A stretch of DNA of 64,000 nucleotides from Onchidella celtica (GCA_963931925.1 OZ007570.1:60188848-60252847); one strand, 5' to 3'; shown: positions 22,462 through 35,175, counted from the first letter of the stretch. Translations and numbers: made by a program. The notes: generated by a model from the letters alone, not told the origin.

Positions 22462-23589
22462 TCAAATTACGTCTCTTTGCATAAAAAGAGGTGAGATGTA
22501 ATTTTCTGATAACATTTTGCAGTAGAATTAAAGCATTTGAAAAAAAGAGAGATTTTGTGGTTTGTTTATGTTTTTATTATCCTAGGGAATACCGCGTTAG
22601 AGAATGGAATGTTCATACATCTATTCATGTTGAGCTTTCATACTTGTGAATATAACACAAAACTGCACAAAACCAAAGAAAGACAGACTTCAGTTTTAAT
22701 ATGAAAGAATAAAATCTAGGATAAAAAGTCATTCCACAAATGGCAGTCTGAGCTTGTTTTGTATTTTAATCACAAAGACCAGTGTTCAGTACTCTCAGTT
22801 CCACATCAACATTTTCCAATTCCACTTTATCCTCCAATTATCGCAGATGTTGTTTTGTGATTTCTTTCAAATACTGACTTTATTTATTCCCCATGCTCCC
22901 ACCCGCACTCCTCAATCCTTTAATCAATTTCAATAATCACCGTGACCTACTATACACCATTTGTTGTATCTAAATTTCACCATGGTAGATTTAATCTTCT
23001 ACATAATGTCAGCACACAGCCTCTGCCACCCTGTCACTCCATCTAAACACATAAGAAACACTACGTTTAAACTACTTTTCATTTGCGACACCAATAAAGA
23101 ATTATAATAATCAAGAAATTAACAGGAGATATATCACATCTTCCTTCTGATACGGTTTGTGTTTCATGTGTTTTGTTCTAAAAAAATGTTATTTAGTTTT
23201 ATCAAGCAACGATAATAATGTCTTGATGAAAACAAATGGATTTTACCTCGCATCGCTAATAGTATTCGATCAAAACTAATGAAATAGAACGGGTATCAAA
23301 AGAAAGCTGATATATCTATTTCATACCACAGTCGCAGGAAGTGAAAGTTGAGAAACCCTAGGTCGAAGCTCTGGTTTGTTGTAAGCCATTTGATGAACAA
23401 CTAAAAAGTGAACTAATTAAACCGATATACTCAAGAGACATTGTAAACTTCTCCAATCGAAATAGTGGTGTGGAACTGTGGACTGGGCTAATCCAACTTC
23501 AACCATACTATTTGAAATACAGAACCACAACGAATTATTTTCACACCCATGTCAAGATTCTAAATGAAAGATTTGATGATACTTTATTG
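22462..23589 (+). other. Continuation of lectin flank B
   Basis: Aligns with 46250-46729 and then 55119-55735, which lie on either side of E2. It contains AATAAA at 23093-23098. No gene is seen. Confidence 0.6.
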
Positions 23590-24183
23590 TAACACACATG
23601 TACATGCACATGGACACACACATAGACACACACACATAGACACACACACATGGACACACACATGGACACACACACACATAGACACACACACATGGGCACA
23701 CACACATGGACACACACATGCACACACACACACACACATGGACACACACACATGGACACACACATGGACACACACACACATAGACACACACACATGGACA
23801 CACACACATGGACACACACATTGACACAAACACACATAGACACACACACATAGACACACACACATGGACACACACACACATGGACACACACACATGGACA
23901 CACACCTGGACACACACACACACACACACAGACACACACACATGGACACACACACATGGACACACACATGCACACAAACACACATAGACACACACACATG
24001 GACACACACATGGACACACACACATAGACACACACACATAGACACACAAACATGGACACCCACATGGACACACACACACATAGACACACACACATAGACA
24101 CACACACATGACACACACACATGGACACACACACATGGACACACACACATGGACAAACACACATGCACACACACATACGCACA
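23590..24183. repeat. CA-rich satellite array (~590 bp)
   Basis: Irregular array of ACACAC with interspersed ATGG, ATAG and TTGA tetrads. Both strands are stop-free for long stretches, giving spurious Cys/Val and Thr/His reading frames. The paralogous site at 55735-55785 holds only ~50 bp of similar sequence. Confidence 0.95.
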
Positions 24184-24554
24184 TTGTGAGAGTAGCCCAT
24201 TGGGCCTTTACCTAAAAATGCTACACAATATAATAGTCGGTGCTGTGATTACAACACCACGTAAGAGTATTTGAAGTGCAACTGTTTCTGTTCATCACCT
24301 TTCAAGTTTGAAACATCCTGATCAGTCTAATGCCATCAGCCGAAATGTTCAGCAGGATTTGTTGTAAGAAAAGTATTTTCATACCCCAAAAACAGAATTA
24401 TTTTATCTGTGGAAGACTCATTATAAGTTATCGTGGCAGTGAAAACTGAAACTCGTTAGGACGTAACAGTCATGGAGTTCCCTTTGTTGGATAATAGTCG
24501 TTGTTGTTGTTGTTCTTCTTCTTCTTCTACTTTGTCTTATGTTCACGAATGTAA
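24184..24554. other. Flank sequence shared with 55795-56000
   Basis: Non-coding paralogue of 55795-56000. After about 24400 the similarity ends and a GTT/CTT trinucleotide run (24500-24530) leads into the next array. Confidence 0.55.
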
Positions 24555-24878
24555 CCTGAATGCCACTGAGGTTCCGGAACCTGAATGCCACTGAGGTTCC
24601 GGAACCTGAATGCCACTGAGGTTCCGGAACCTGAATGCCACTGAGGTTCCGGAAACTGAATGCCACTGAGGTTCCGGAACCTGAATGCCACTGAGGTTCC
24701 GGAACCTGAATGCCACTGAGGTTCCGGAACCTGAATGACACTGAGGTTCCGGAACCTGAATGCCACTGAGGTTCCGGAACCTGAATGACACTGAGGTTCC
24801 GGAACCTGAATGACACTGAGGTTCCGGAACCTGAATGCCACTGAGGTTCCGGAACCTGAATGCCACTGAGGTTCCGGA
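24555..24878. repeat. 25-bp minisatellite with palindromic core, 13 copies
   Basis: Thirteen near-identical 25-bp units. Each unit junction forms GGTTCCGGAACC, a perfect 12-bp palindrome. Variation is nearly confined to one C/A site per unit ('gccact' or 'gacact'). 25 is not a multiple of three, yet all three minus frames are open, so the frames are artefacts. Confidence 0.95.
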
Positions 24879-25739
24879 CCATTTTTGCTTTGAGTAAGAA
24901 CAAGTGAAAAACAAAACAAGAAATGTTTTATTCCTTTCATCACTACTCATCGCATGCACAGAGCATTTAACTCTTCTTAAATATGCACAATAAGGCAATC
25001 GTTGCAGAAAGAAAAAGTAGTTTTTAGAAAGGTAAAATGTTCAAAGGAATGTGCTTCAGCCTTCATAGAACAGAACACAGAGGGTATCAATTCCCCAGAT
25101 TTAGCATTTTGTGCCTGTGTAACAGCTGAGGTTGTTCTAGCACGTTATAGTAGGGGGGAGTTAGTTGATCTAACTACAACCCTTTAGAAAACGAAACTAT
25201 TACAGCTGTAAAATGAATAAACACGAGATCCGATAATAGATTAAATAATACTAAAGTTTAATCACTGTATAGTGAACAATAAATACTAGGAAGACACCAG
25301 CGAAACTAAATATCTACGCCACACAAAAGGAAACTCACTTACTCACCCCACCAACCACTCACACAGGTCTATATATATAAACATTCCTACAGAAAGTTCC
25401 CGAAATAAACGTTACCTTTGCCCTCGCACAAACTAACCAATCACGCATCAATACGTTATCAGGTTACATCACTCAAGGCCAAATCTGGCGTAAACATTCT
25501 TATCCACAGTGTTATCGAATGTTCGGGAACATACTAATATTTACTGAACGAGTCAAAACACCTGACAACAAGCGGGCGAGGAAAAAACTACTCACTAGGA
25601 AAAGAAGGTCAGGTCACGGAGTACAGTACACTCTAGCGGTCGTCAACAATAAAATGAAAACAGAAATGAACACATGCTCACCAGTGTAACAAGAAAACGG
25701 GGGAGGGCAAGGGATAGCTTGCAGATGCTGCAGCCTGGA
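24879..25739. other. Non-coding, nothing recognised
   Basis: No coding or repeat signature could be assigned. Confidence 0.45.
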
Positions 25740-25880
25740 TGATTGAAATTCAGTATTTTTGCTACTTATAATATGAAAATACGTCCACGAACTGCGGTTA
25801 GGATGAGACAACAGCCTAAGTCTATATTCAACAAAATAGACAAGCAAAGTATAATGGCAGCAAAACGATGAGGTCAAACA
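25740..25880 (-). repeat. Dispersed repeat family, copy 1
   Basis: On the minus strand reads 'gacctcatcgttttgctgcc ... ctgaatttcaat'. Similar sequence lies on the plus strand at 28470-28610 and 31440-31600. Family unknown. The first two copies bracket the helicase relic in inverted orientation. Confidence 0.5.
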
Positions 25881-26029
25881 AGTAATATAAAACTCTATTT
25901 TACCATTATGAAGAAACTGAACTAGCTACTAATATTTCAGCATAATACTTGTGGTCATTCAAGTGAAAACATTTTCTGATCCCTCATTTTTATTATTTAT
26001 TTATTTAGTTTATTTATTTATTTACAAAC

Positions 26030-28449
26030 TCAAAAGCCGCACTCTGGGTATACAATATTCCTGGTGTTTCCACTGGGAGTGAAGATGAATAAATTCTTTC
26101 CATTTCCAAGTCTTGAGCGTCCAACATAGAGCTGACCATGAAAGATGCATGATTCCATTAGGTGAAGATCAGCTGTCTTCCATGACTGACCCTGGGATTT
26201 ATTCACGGACATTGCAAAACTGACTTTTACTGGAAACCGAAGTCTCTTGAACTCACAGGCATGTTTGGTGGGATCAAAGGTGTTTTTGGAATGAAAACTG
26301 TTTCTCCAGTGATGATCACAGCCTAGAATAGATGAGGTAGTATTTGTTTGACAACCAATCTTGTTCAACTGCACAGCTTTGGGGGATCAAATTTCTCAGC
26401 AGCATTGTTGGCACTCGATCCTTCAGTTTCAGTTTATGAGATGGCATTCCAGGAGGATCCAAGGAATTCAGGAACTCAGGAGGAAAATTAACTGCTTGGT
26501 TGGGATTAACAGTACTATCAATGGTTCAGCTAGAATAGATTGAAGGAGTCTCCAGTTAACGGACTGTACAGTTTCATGTTTTTGTGCAAATATTGGCCTT
26601 TCACAGAGCCAGCCATGGTTCTTGATGTGATGAATAAGATTTTGGTAGACCTTAGCAACCATCTCATCCATCATTTCATGTAAGTTTCACAGCCTCCTGG
26701 AAGACTGATTTCTCCTTCGCTGTCTTGTTGAATGTTTCCATTGCCCAATTTCAATAGAAGAGCTGAAAATCTTCCAGCATCCAAATCTGCGTGGAGCATG
26801 ACCCTCATATTTGTTCTAAAGAGCCTCTATACATGATGCAAAATGTAAGAGCTCTTCAAACAAGGGTCCTGAAATCGAAATTACGCTTCAAAATATCGAT
26901 ATCGCGAGTTTGTACTTTTCGGTTAGTTTATCCATTTAGGAACACTATTTTACTAACCAAATGTCAATTTTAAATTTTTATAACCCTGAAATATGCCTTT
27001 TAGTGAGGTGGGGGGTCAAGAAAAAGGCACAAGAATCATGCCATTGGGCCGCAAAATTAGCCCTAAATAACATCTTAGTGTGGCTATCAAAACCCCTAGG
27101 CTACTCCTCCGTACACATCTGTCATAAGCCTTTGGTAGTTTGGAAATCATTGTTGAGGCCCAGCACACCAGTAATGATGACTTTAGCCATGTGTAACACG
27201 TTTCAATAACATTTTTATTGAAAAAACTTTCAAATGCGATTTTCTCGAAATTCCACTTTTGATCACTGATTTGTGAACTATTTTTTTATTTATTGACCAA
27301 TTGGAATAAAATTTGGCTAACAACATGTTTGAACAAATCAAAAAATTCATACAGAAGAAAATTTGTTTAACTTTCCAATTTTTTTTTTTGGTTGAATTTT
27401 TTTGTGATAGACAGTAAGAAAAAATGGAATTCCGCTACATACCATTTTCAAAAATTTATAACAAAAGATCTGTCGGAGATATCAAAATTCCCTTGAGTAT
27501 AAAGTTTTTAATTGGATTGAATAAGACATAAGAGAAGTTTCAAATAAATCCAGCAAAATTTGGCGAAGCCTATCTATATTGAATTTGGTACTTTTTGGGG
27601 ACTCAAAATCCAAGATGGCGGCGCTTCCATGACAACCATGTGACAAACACATTTTTAAACATTTTTTTCTGCCAATTCAGACATCCTGAATTCGATTACA
27701 ATAGTTAAAATTGTCTATTTCTCATAATAACAAAAATCACCTTCAGGACCCGCACGCCCCCCCTTACTAATTTCGGTTTCAGGACCCGGACCAACCCCCC
27801 TCTTCCCCCCCCCCCCCCCTAAGTTCATCAGCTGCTGTCAAAGTTTACCTGAAGTCTCCAGAAAGTAACATTGTGATACACCACCCGAGCGTTTGGTTCT
27901 GCCTGATGCCTGGTAGAGTCTTGCCCAGTGCTTCAAGTGCTCCTTTGTGAACCATTGTGCATTCATCCCAGACAACGAAACACGTTTCCTCAAGTAACTT
28001 GGCCAGGCTTGTACACCTTTCAATATTGCACACAGGATTTTCTTTGAAATTTAAGTCAAGAGCAAGTTTAAAAGTTGAATGAGCTGTTCTGCCTCCTGGC
28101 AAGAGAGTTGCAGCTATAGATGAGCCACTGCTAAAACTTACTCTCCTTTGAATTCTAACTGAAGATGATAGAAGATAAGTGACAGAAGTTTGTCAGTACC
28201 TCCTAGTGCATCCAGGAAGAAAATGCTCCTTCTGTCATTGTTCACATGGCAAAGGATCCTCTCAATTGCTTCTCTCTGATCCTGATTGAGAGGAGGCTCA
28301 TTGGTTCTGACATACTCTTCCAGTTCATCAATGTTGTATCCTTTTTCTCCCAAGACTCCTCTGTTAGGAGGATTTGAGGTTCTACTGGGCTTTGGTAGTC
28401 CATGACAACAAACATCAATGTGAGTTAGACGTTTCATTTTCTTCATCAC
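26030..28449 (-). pseudogene. PIF1-family helicase relic, probably from a Helitron
   Basis: Pieces appear in order on the minus strand. 28449-28138 has PLNQDQREAIERI and a damaged Walker A (LGGTDK where GGTGK is usual). 28102-27838 has GGRTAHSTFKL, a WDEC Walker B and LLSGDFR. 26674-26468 has WLCERPIFAQKHE. 26374-26030 has FKRLRFPVKVSFAMSVNKSQGQ, then GQLYVGRSR and the end NIVYPE. These are PIF1 helicase motifs, and the C-terminal set is typical of the Helitron RepHel protein. Frameshifts separate the pieces and a ~1-kb TIR insertion (26864-27787) splits the gene. The N-terminal Rep domain and Helitron ends were not found, so a host PIF1 pseudogene cannot be excluded. Confidence 0.75.
26864..27787. 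mobile_element. TIR element nested in the helicase relic
   Basis: Left end GGGTCCTGAAATCGAAATTA (26864-26883) is the inverse of the right end at 27768-27787, with one mismatch in 20. An extra internal copy of 'ttcaggaccc' lies at 27742-27751. The body is non-coding. Target duplication is unclear because a C-rich tract follows the right end. It interrupts the helicase frame, so it is younger than that element. Confidence 0.6.
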
Positions 28450-28450
28450 G

Positions 28451-28747
28451 ATTAGAGTTCTAAATGAATAATTTGACCTTATCGTTTGCTGTCATTGTTC
28501 TTGTGTCTTACACTAAACAGCAATTTGGGGATGTTATGCTGATATTAAAAGTAGCAACAACACTAAATTTCAATCACCGGCAGAAAGGCTAATCTGAGGA
28601 ATTGATACTTAGATTCCACCACCTCCTTCTCTCTCTTTTTCTCTCTCTCCATCTCTCTCTCTCCCCCTATCTCCTCTCTCTTTCACTCACATACATAATA
28701 AATATTAACATAAACACATAAAATCACATTCTCTATTTCTCGTCCAG
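28451..28747 (+). other. Dispersed repeat copy 2 and lectin intron sequence
   Basis: 28470-28610 is a copy of the repeat at 25740. From ~28615 a CT-rich tract and 'aacacataaaatca' correspond to the end of lectin intron 1. Confidence 0.5.
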
Positions 28748-29367
28748 CTAGAAGTCAGTCGTGTCCACGCAACTGAACTTTGCACAACGGGAACTTTTAC
28801 GGCTTTTCGCAAGGATCTTTAACATAGGCGGACGAGTTGGTAGGGTTGTTTGTGTACACAGTTGGCAAATCTTTAAAGGGAAAAATAACTTGTATGTGAA
28901 AGAAAAGGAGGAATAAACCAAACAAGAAATGACGAAATAATTGTTATAATGAAACCAAACCACCAATCCAAAAGCATGTCGGAAGAAACTATGAATTGTT
29001 AGAATGGTGGAAAATGAAATCACAGTAACGGCGTGGAATATGATGAGAACTTTGCATTCTGTATCATATTCCTGAGTAAATTCCAATAATACACAATCTG
29101 CACAATCTCTCAGAGACAGTAATAGACAACAAAGAGCTAAGAAATACAACTTCATTTCTTTTTAAATACATAGTTGTTTTGTTTTGTTTGTTTTTAATAG
29201 CCACTAAATCAAAGCTGTTTCAGTCCAAACAATTTATCGGAATGAAACGACACTGTACGATATATTTTGTCTCCCAAGTGCCGGCTTTCTGTCGTGCATA
29301 TGGAGGGACTCTGATTGAGCCTAGAGATGCTTCACTGAATGTGAGGCTCAAGGGGGCGATTGCCTGA
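28748..29367 (+). pseudogene. C-type lectin pseudogene 2 (exons 2 and 3)
   Basis: Exon 2 homologue 28748-28839 (92 bp) with intact acceptor and GTAGGG donor. It contains TGA at the conserved CTLD Trp and TAG in place of the later Trp, and the second cysteine is Phe. The exon 3 homologue starts at 29284 after a broken acceptor (gccg) and ends at TGA 29365-29367 after KGAIA. Downstream, the relic promoter follows as in pseudogene 1. Closest to pseudogene 3, with which it shares the first exon-2 stop. Confidence 0.8.
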
Positions 29368-29596
29368 AAAGGGTTGAAAACCACTGGCATAAGACATTAA
29401 AAAAAAAAATCACCGTTCAGTCAAAACCCAGTGTGGCCATCATGTTACCGTCGAAATGGCCAGAAGGAAGTAAATTCCATGACGTGCTCCAAAAGCTTTC
29501 AACCTGCAATCTGAATACGTTATTATGCCTGGCTATACAAAAAAACGCCATAGAATAGTGAATAGCGTAACTCAATGGATTCAGAGTCGCTTGGTC

Positions 29597-29751
29597 TGAT
29601 TGGATAAATGCTAGCCAATGAAGACAAAATTAATCATATCATTCTGAGATGTTGTCAACAGGAAGTCAGTTCTCATAAAGATAGATAGAACTAGATTGTG
29701 AGAGTTGGTTCTCCCGCATACAGTTGGTCTATTCTGTCTGTGTCAGGCCTG
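29597..29751 (+). promoter_or_regulatory. Relic lectin promoter with intact paired CCAAT
   Basis: ATTGG and CCAAT are conserved at 29597-29621. The TATA position reads CATAAAGATA. The non-coding exon ends at a donor 'gcctg|gtaag' after 29751. No lectin exon 1 follows, because a LINE fragment begins at 29953. Confidence 0.5.
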
Positions 29752-29952
29752 GTAAGTAACCAGTGTCGTTATTCCATGAGTGAAATGTTATATGAAAATA
29801 TTATTTAGATTTAGCTTTTTATTAAACAATGACTGGAGCTTTTGCTACTTTGTTTGCTTTTTTTTTCTTATTTTTTTGTGTGTGCAAAGAACCATTACTC
29901 CTGTCTAATAAAATGCTGACTTGATTATGACTTCAAATGCCATGCGACTTCT

Positions 29953-31280
29953 ATGGATGCATCCTCGATCTCCAGATTTTCCAAGGGTCCAAACTTGTTT
30001 GAAGTCTCTGCTGCTGGGGAACAATTCCTGGCTTTTGTTATATTGTTTCTGCTGGACTTGTTCTTTAGCTGGTCCGTTTTTGTCGTTGTTACTGCAGCGT
30101 TGACATTGAAACTTCCTGTCTTGGCGCTTCTGCCGCTGCATTGCTGTGCTCTGGTGGATCTTTGTGTTGCCGAGATTTTCTCAGGTGAAGATCTCAAAGC
30201 AGTTAAGCAAAAGCTACTGGCAGTGCATTGGTTGCATTGCAATGACGGCATTCCTCCGTTTTCCGCCCTGTACCTTTGAATGGCTTTCTCTTCCATCAAT
30301 TTCGGGCATCTCTTGTCAATTTGGACATTTCGGCTTGGCTGTGCAAGCCTTGTCATCAATATGTTCTTTACGGCCGCAGCGAGCACAAACTGCTGGTCTT
30401 TTGCAGTTTGACTTGCCGCGCCCATAAAGCTGACAGTTGAAGCATCGCATTGGATTTGGAATGTGTGGCGACACTGGTACTTGCAGGAAAGCCACCTTGA
30501 CGTTAGTGGGAGACTTTATTGTATCAATGTCAGAATGATGGAGCTGGTTTCAGTCAGCTGATCTTCGCGGCGAATTTTGATTGATACACCGGGCTTTCAA
30601 GACTCCTTCTACGTTGTCTACAATGTCGGCCTCACTTTCCTCATCCAACTCACGGGTGCGAATCACGCCTCGTGAGTTGTTCAGGGTTCTTTTGGGGCTG
30701 AACAGTGACTGGCACACCGTCAATTTCAGCAGGTTGAGTGATTGCTAATCCTGCTAGGACTGACCCGGCTCTCGAATTGCGAAGAATTCGGGGCCTAACT
30801 GATTGAGTGGCATGGGCTGCAACCACCCTCATGTCTCAGCGGAAGGCCGGGTCGAAGTGGCGTGTTGATGGAGGGCAGTCCACAGTCTGGTCCACCTCAG
30901 TCAAGTGACAGAATCCCACTCTCCCCCTTGCAGATCAACAATGTGCCCACATTGTGGGGAGAGCTAAGGTGGTCCTATCATTGCTAGGCCTGGAACCACT
31001 CGACGGTGAAAGGAAGACGAAAATGAAGAGGGATAGAAGACAAAAAAGAGGAAAGTAATTACTAAGGGTGTCACCCAGGGGCTGTTGAGAGGTGGCAGCC
31101 CCCAAGACATTGGGCCTATTGTAGGGTCCGGACCCACGCAGGTTCCAGAGCCCTGTCAGGCGGACGTTTCGGGGTGACTAGTGATGGTCTTCACAGTTAC
31201 CGTAACGGCCCGTGGGACAAGGCCACACCATGCTTCGCCCAATCCCAGAAATCTTCTACTTAGTATGTTACCATGTCCCG
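29953..31280 (-). pseudogene. LINE ORF1 (Gag-like) fragment with zinc knuckles
   Basis: Reading the minus strand from ~30830: an N-terminal region (NSRAGSVLAGLAITQP, 'RTRELDEESEADI'), then HIPNPMRCFNCQ with CCHC-type knuckles. In the first knuckle the expected His is Arg. The second, CARCGRKEHIDDKAC, is complete. The third is broken by a stop after CPN. The tail runs on in a shifted frame to 29925. This arrangement is typical of ORF1 of jockey/I-like non-LTR elements. Upstream (30840-31280) is probably its 5' untranslated region. ORF2 is absent. Confidence 0.65.
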
Positions 31281-32550
31281 CGAGGTGGGCGAGGGGTTAG
31301 ATTTATGGGAGACAAATATATATAGAGGAAGAGAGAGATATGCCTTTCCGTCATTTGAGCATGTTAGAATTCTTCTTCCTGCGTACCCTCAACAAGAGGA
31401 TCTCTTGCCTTGCGAGGGCACAAAACTCCGAAACACCATTCCATCCGTTTGACTTATCGTTTTGCTGCCATTCTACTTCACTTGTAGACTTTGTCGAAGT
31501 TAGACTAAAGTTGTTGTCTCATTCTAACCAGCAGTTTGAGGGCTTTATTTTCTCGTTATATATGGCAACAATACTGAATTTCAATATCCACGAACAAAAT
31601 GCTATATCTGGGGAACTGATACATTGATACACGAGATACAATGATACAATATCTTTTTGCAGGCCGAAACATTGGGCTCTCTAATGTATTCTGCTCTGTA
31701 GAAATAAGATTATGACAAGTTGAAGCACATTAATTTGAACATTTCACCTTTCTTATAACTACTTTCTCATCCTTCAACGATTGCCGGATTGTGCATGCTT
31801 AAAGAGAGCAAACGCTGTATGCATACAGAAGAGTAGTGATGTAAGGAATAAAGCTTTTTTCTTCTTTTCACATATTCTTCTTATAGGTGGAAACAGTCCC
31901 AAAACTCAATCATTGGCATTTAGGTTACCTTCGTGAACATACCAGAAAAACATCACCACCACAACCACCACCAGCAACAATTACTGTCATCTACTTTAAG
32001 GGAATGTAACTGATTTATCATTTCCTGTTTTCATTGCCACAAGAACGTATGATTAGCCCAGGAGTGACAAAGCGGTCCTGTCTTTTGAGCATAAAAAATG
32101 CTTTTCATTCACCAAATCCTGATGAACATTTAAGCTGATGGCATTGGTATAGGCAGGTCAGGTGTCTTAAACATGATCGGTGATGAATGGAAACAGTTGT
32201 ATTCCAAATACTCATACGTGTTGGTGTAAATCACAACATCGATTACTGAAATATAGGCTACGCAGGCTCACAATGTGTATGTTTGCGTGTGTATGCGCGC
32301 ACGTCCATGCTTGTGTGTGGCCAATTGAAAAGAAAATAGTTACTGCGGCCATTATTCAAAGGTACTGTGACGTGCGAGCCGAATGTTATCCTAAACTCTG
32401 ATTCTTGCACAGTCCTCAACATTCTGAATTCAAATAAAAACCCAGTTTGGCCTCATGGCCCAGAGAGATACACACGAGGTTACTTTTATGATATGACTGC
32501 ATACATATTTAAATGCTATGTGACATCCTGCTCGAGGTTTTATGTTTGAA
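31281..32550. other. Non-coding with dispersed repeat copy 3
   Basis: 31440-31600 matches the repeat at 25740-25880 in inverse orientation. The rest shows no gene. A GT-rich purine/pyrimidine alternation lies near 32275-32320. Confidence 0.5.
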
Positions 32551-32671
<121 letters not shown>

Positions 32672-33435
32672 CCATCTATCTAACCGCCTGTCCGTCTGCT
32701 TACTTGTTTGTCTATCGGCTTGTTTGTCAGCATTAGCTGTGTTTATGAGTCTGTCCGTCTGTCTGTCTGTACTTTGTCCAGTTGTCTTGTTCAAAGGCTG
32801 ACTTCCTGTTCGCGGTCTATCTGTCTGTTGACACCATGTCGTAACTGTTAATTTTCGCAGAATGTTCATCCATATCCTTGATAAAGGGTGCATTAACAAT
32901 AACCTCACCTAAAGGCTCGTATACAACATGAAGCAGAAGAGTTCAGCCTAAACTCTGGTGAACAAAAATAAAATTTCTTCGCCATCTTTAGTAGCATTAT
33001 TTTATACACCGGGAAGTGCCGCTAAACTACCCGAGGATGACACAGTGGGAAGAAACTTTTCATTGTTTTTCAAAACACGGGATGGTAAATCTGGGGACAT
33101 TTTAACTATAAAATGCAGTGTGGAAAAGATTATAAAGCTTAACTTCGGAAATTGTTCCCGCTGAACAGAATACGAACATGTACCCATAATTTCATTCGTA
33201 TAATGGCAAGCCATAAATTTAAAAAAATATAATGAATATAAGTGAAAACTGCATGTTTCTAGGTTTTGTGGATGTGTCGTAAGTTCTCGACACAAGTTTT
33301 TGTGACTCCCTGATTTGATAAACATGTCCGGTATCTCAGGCCTGAATTGCGCACTTTAAAAACGACAAAACATGTCACATTGAGTAAGATAATATTATGT
33401 TACTGTTGTACATGCCCCAAACGTATTCAATTTGT
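32672..33435. other. Lectin upstream sequence, interrupted copy
   Basis: From about 33060 it aligns with 4800-5150 upstream of gene A ('tggtaaatc..ggggacattt', 'aaaactgcatgtttct'). It continues at 37283 after the inserted 3.8-kb TIR element. 32672-33060 is unassigned. Confidence 0.55.
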
Positions 33436-34923
33436 ATACTGAATGGAAGTGCATAGGTAGGGAAGATATCCCTCACCTATACACTTTGCATAGGTAGGGA
33501 AGACATCCCCTTCCTATTCACCTTGCATAGGTAGGGAAGATATCCCCTGCCTATTCACTTTGCATAGGTAAAGAAGATATCCCGTGTCGTGCCTATGCAA
33601 TCCCTATGTGCAAAGTGCATGCAGAGAAGATATTTTTTGCCTAACCACTTAACTTAGGCAAGGAAAACAATTTTGTCTTTGCATTCTTTTTAGGTCGGCA
33701 AGATATTTCTTGTGTAATAGGCCTACTTTGCTTAGGCGGGGAAGATATTCCTTTCTTTGTGTGCTTTGGTTGCTTTGTTTGCGATAGCTATGAAACATTA
33801 TAATTACTAGTAATTGCCCCATTCTTCGAATGGTTAAGCACAGCACTCCAGACCGAAAGGAATCAGCACAAAGACATTGATGTCGAGACACTTTGGGTCA
33901 TCCACAAAAAAAAATATTATTGGCTATTAATAGATAGATAGGAGAATTTTTCAGGAAATGATGACGTCATGGGCTCATGTGTTCGTAAAAAATGAAGGAT
34001 CGGAAGTAGACAATAAGCGGCATAAAGCAAACTCAAAAAACTACTTCCCCACCTTTTTAAGACTCCAAATCTAAAAAAGAACCTTTTTGGAGTCGAAGGG
34101 CAGGCACATGTAAAATTTCATGCAAATCCGAGCTGTGTGAGCGGCAGTAGGTCTTGTTCAAAATCCTGTGATTCTTTTTTTTTATTTTACTATTACATTT
34201 TCCGGGAGGAGTACCTTACTCGAGCGCCACTTTCACTGTTATCAATTTAACCACATGGAATGGTCAGATGGACCTGGGGGCGGGAGGGTCTAGTCAGTTT
34301 GTATCAATGGGCGGTAGTCAGATTGATTAATCAGGCGAAAAGGGGCTGGGGTAGTTGTGTTTAGTTAGTTTCTGGTCTTTGGCGCTCGAGTACGGAACGC
34401 CTTCCCATTTTCCTTTCTTTGAGCATTAGCTCTAGAGTTCGAGGCCTGAGAGGCCTAGCCTTTCGACAAAGGCATGACTGACAGTCCGAGATCTATAATA
34501 ACAATATTTCATTCCGAGCTTGAAGCACATTATAAATGTTTCTACACAGTTTTCTTGGTATGAATGAATGGCACTCGCCTCATCTGTATAACAATATACT
34601 TGGTATAAAAATTTTCTTGGCGCGGCTGGATCTCAAGTGAACTCTAGTTCGAGAGTTTACATTTCCGGTAAGAGCCGGAAATGACGAAATTGACGGAAGT
34701 ACATTATCACATCGTATTCGCAATCATGAATTGATAACTGATAATTATAACTGAATTTCTGGAAAAAGTTAAGAGTTTCGGGAAAAAATGAGCACGACAC
34801 GTACAGGCTTTATACATTTTACATACATGTGCCAAGTTTCATTTCTCTACGTTGCGTAGTAAAAAAGCCTTTGCGGGAACAAAGTTGGGCCCAAGCTCCA
34901 TTATTATATGATGATGATAGGCA

Positions 34924-35175
34924 ATGATTATGTATCACACTCATCATCCGGCGGTAAGAAGCCAAATCAGCTCCTATCCCCATTACGACCCATTGGCGAC
35001 AGCAAACCTAACCTACCTCTGTCAAAATATGGCAAAAAGAAAAAGCCGTAAAAAGAAAGGCGACCCCATAGATTTTCTGTTGTTCTTAATGCTTTTTCAA
35101 TTTATGTTCATGTGTGAGGGGACAATGAATCTGACAGGCTTTAAGTTTAAGCCCATGGAGCCAGAATATAATTAA
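34924..35175 (+). other. Unrecognised 83-codon frame inside the TIR element
   Basis: A small frame with a basic patch (KRKSRKKKG) followed by a hydrophobic stretch (FLLFLMLFQFMFM). I recognise no family, and no promoter or splice context supports it. It is recorded only because it is the clearest frame in 33900-35200; the rest of that interval shows no gene. Confidence 0.15.

Noticed and set aside
23541..24200. Long Cys/Val and Thr/His reading frames on both strands
   Set aside because: They are translations of the CA-rich array, which lacks stops in several frames.
24555..24878. CRISPR-like array
   Set aside because: Direct tandem units without unique spacers in a eukaryotic setting.
24421..24998. 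Three overlapping minus-strand frames of 138-160 codons
   Set aside because: They are the 25-bp minisatellite read in three frames; no common protein results.
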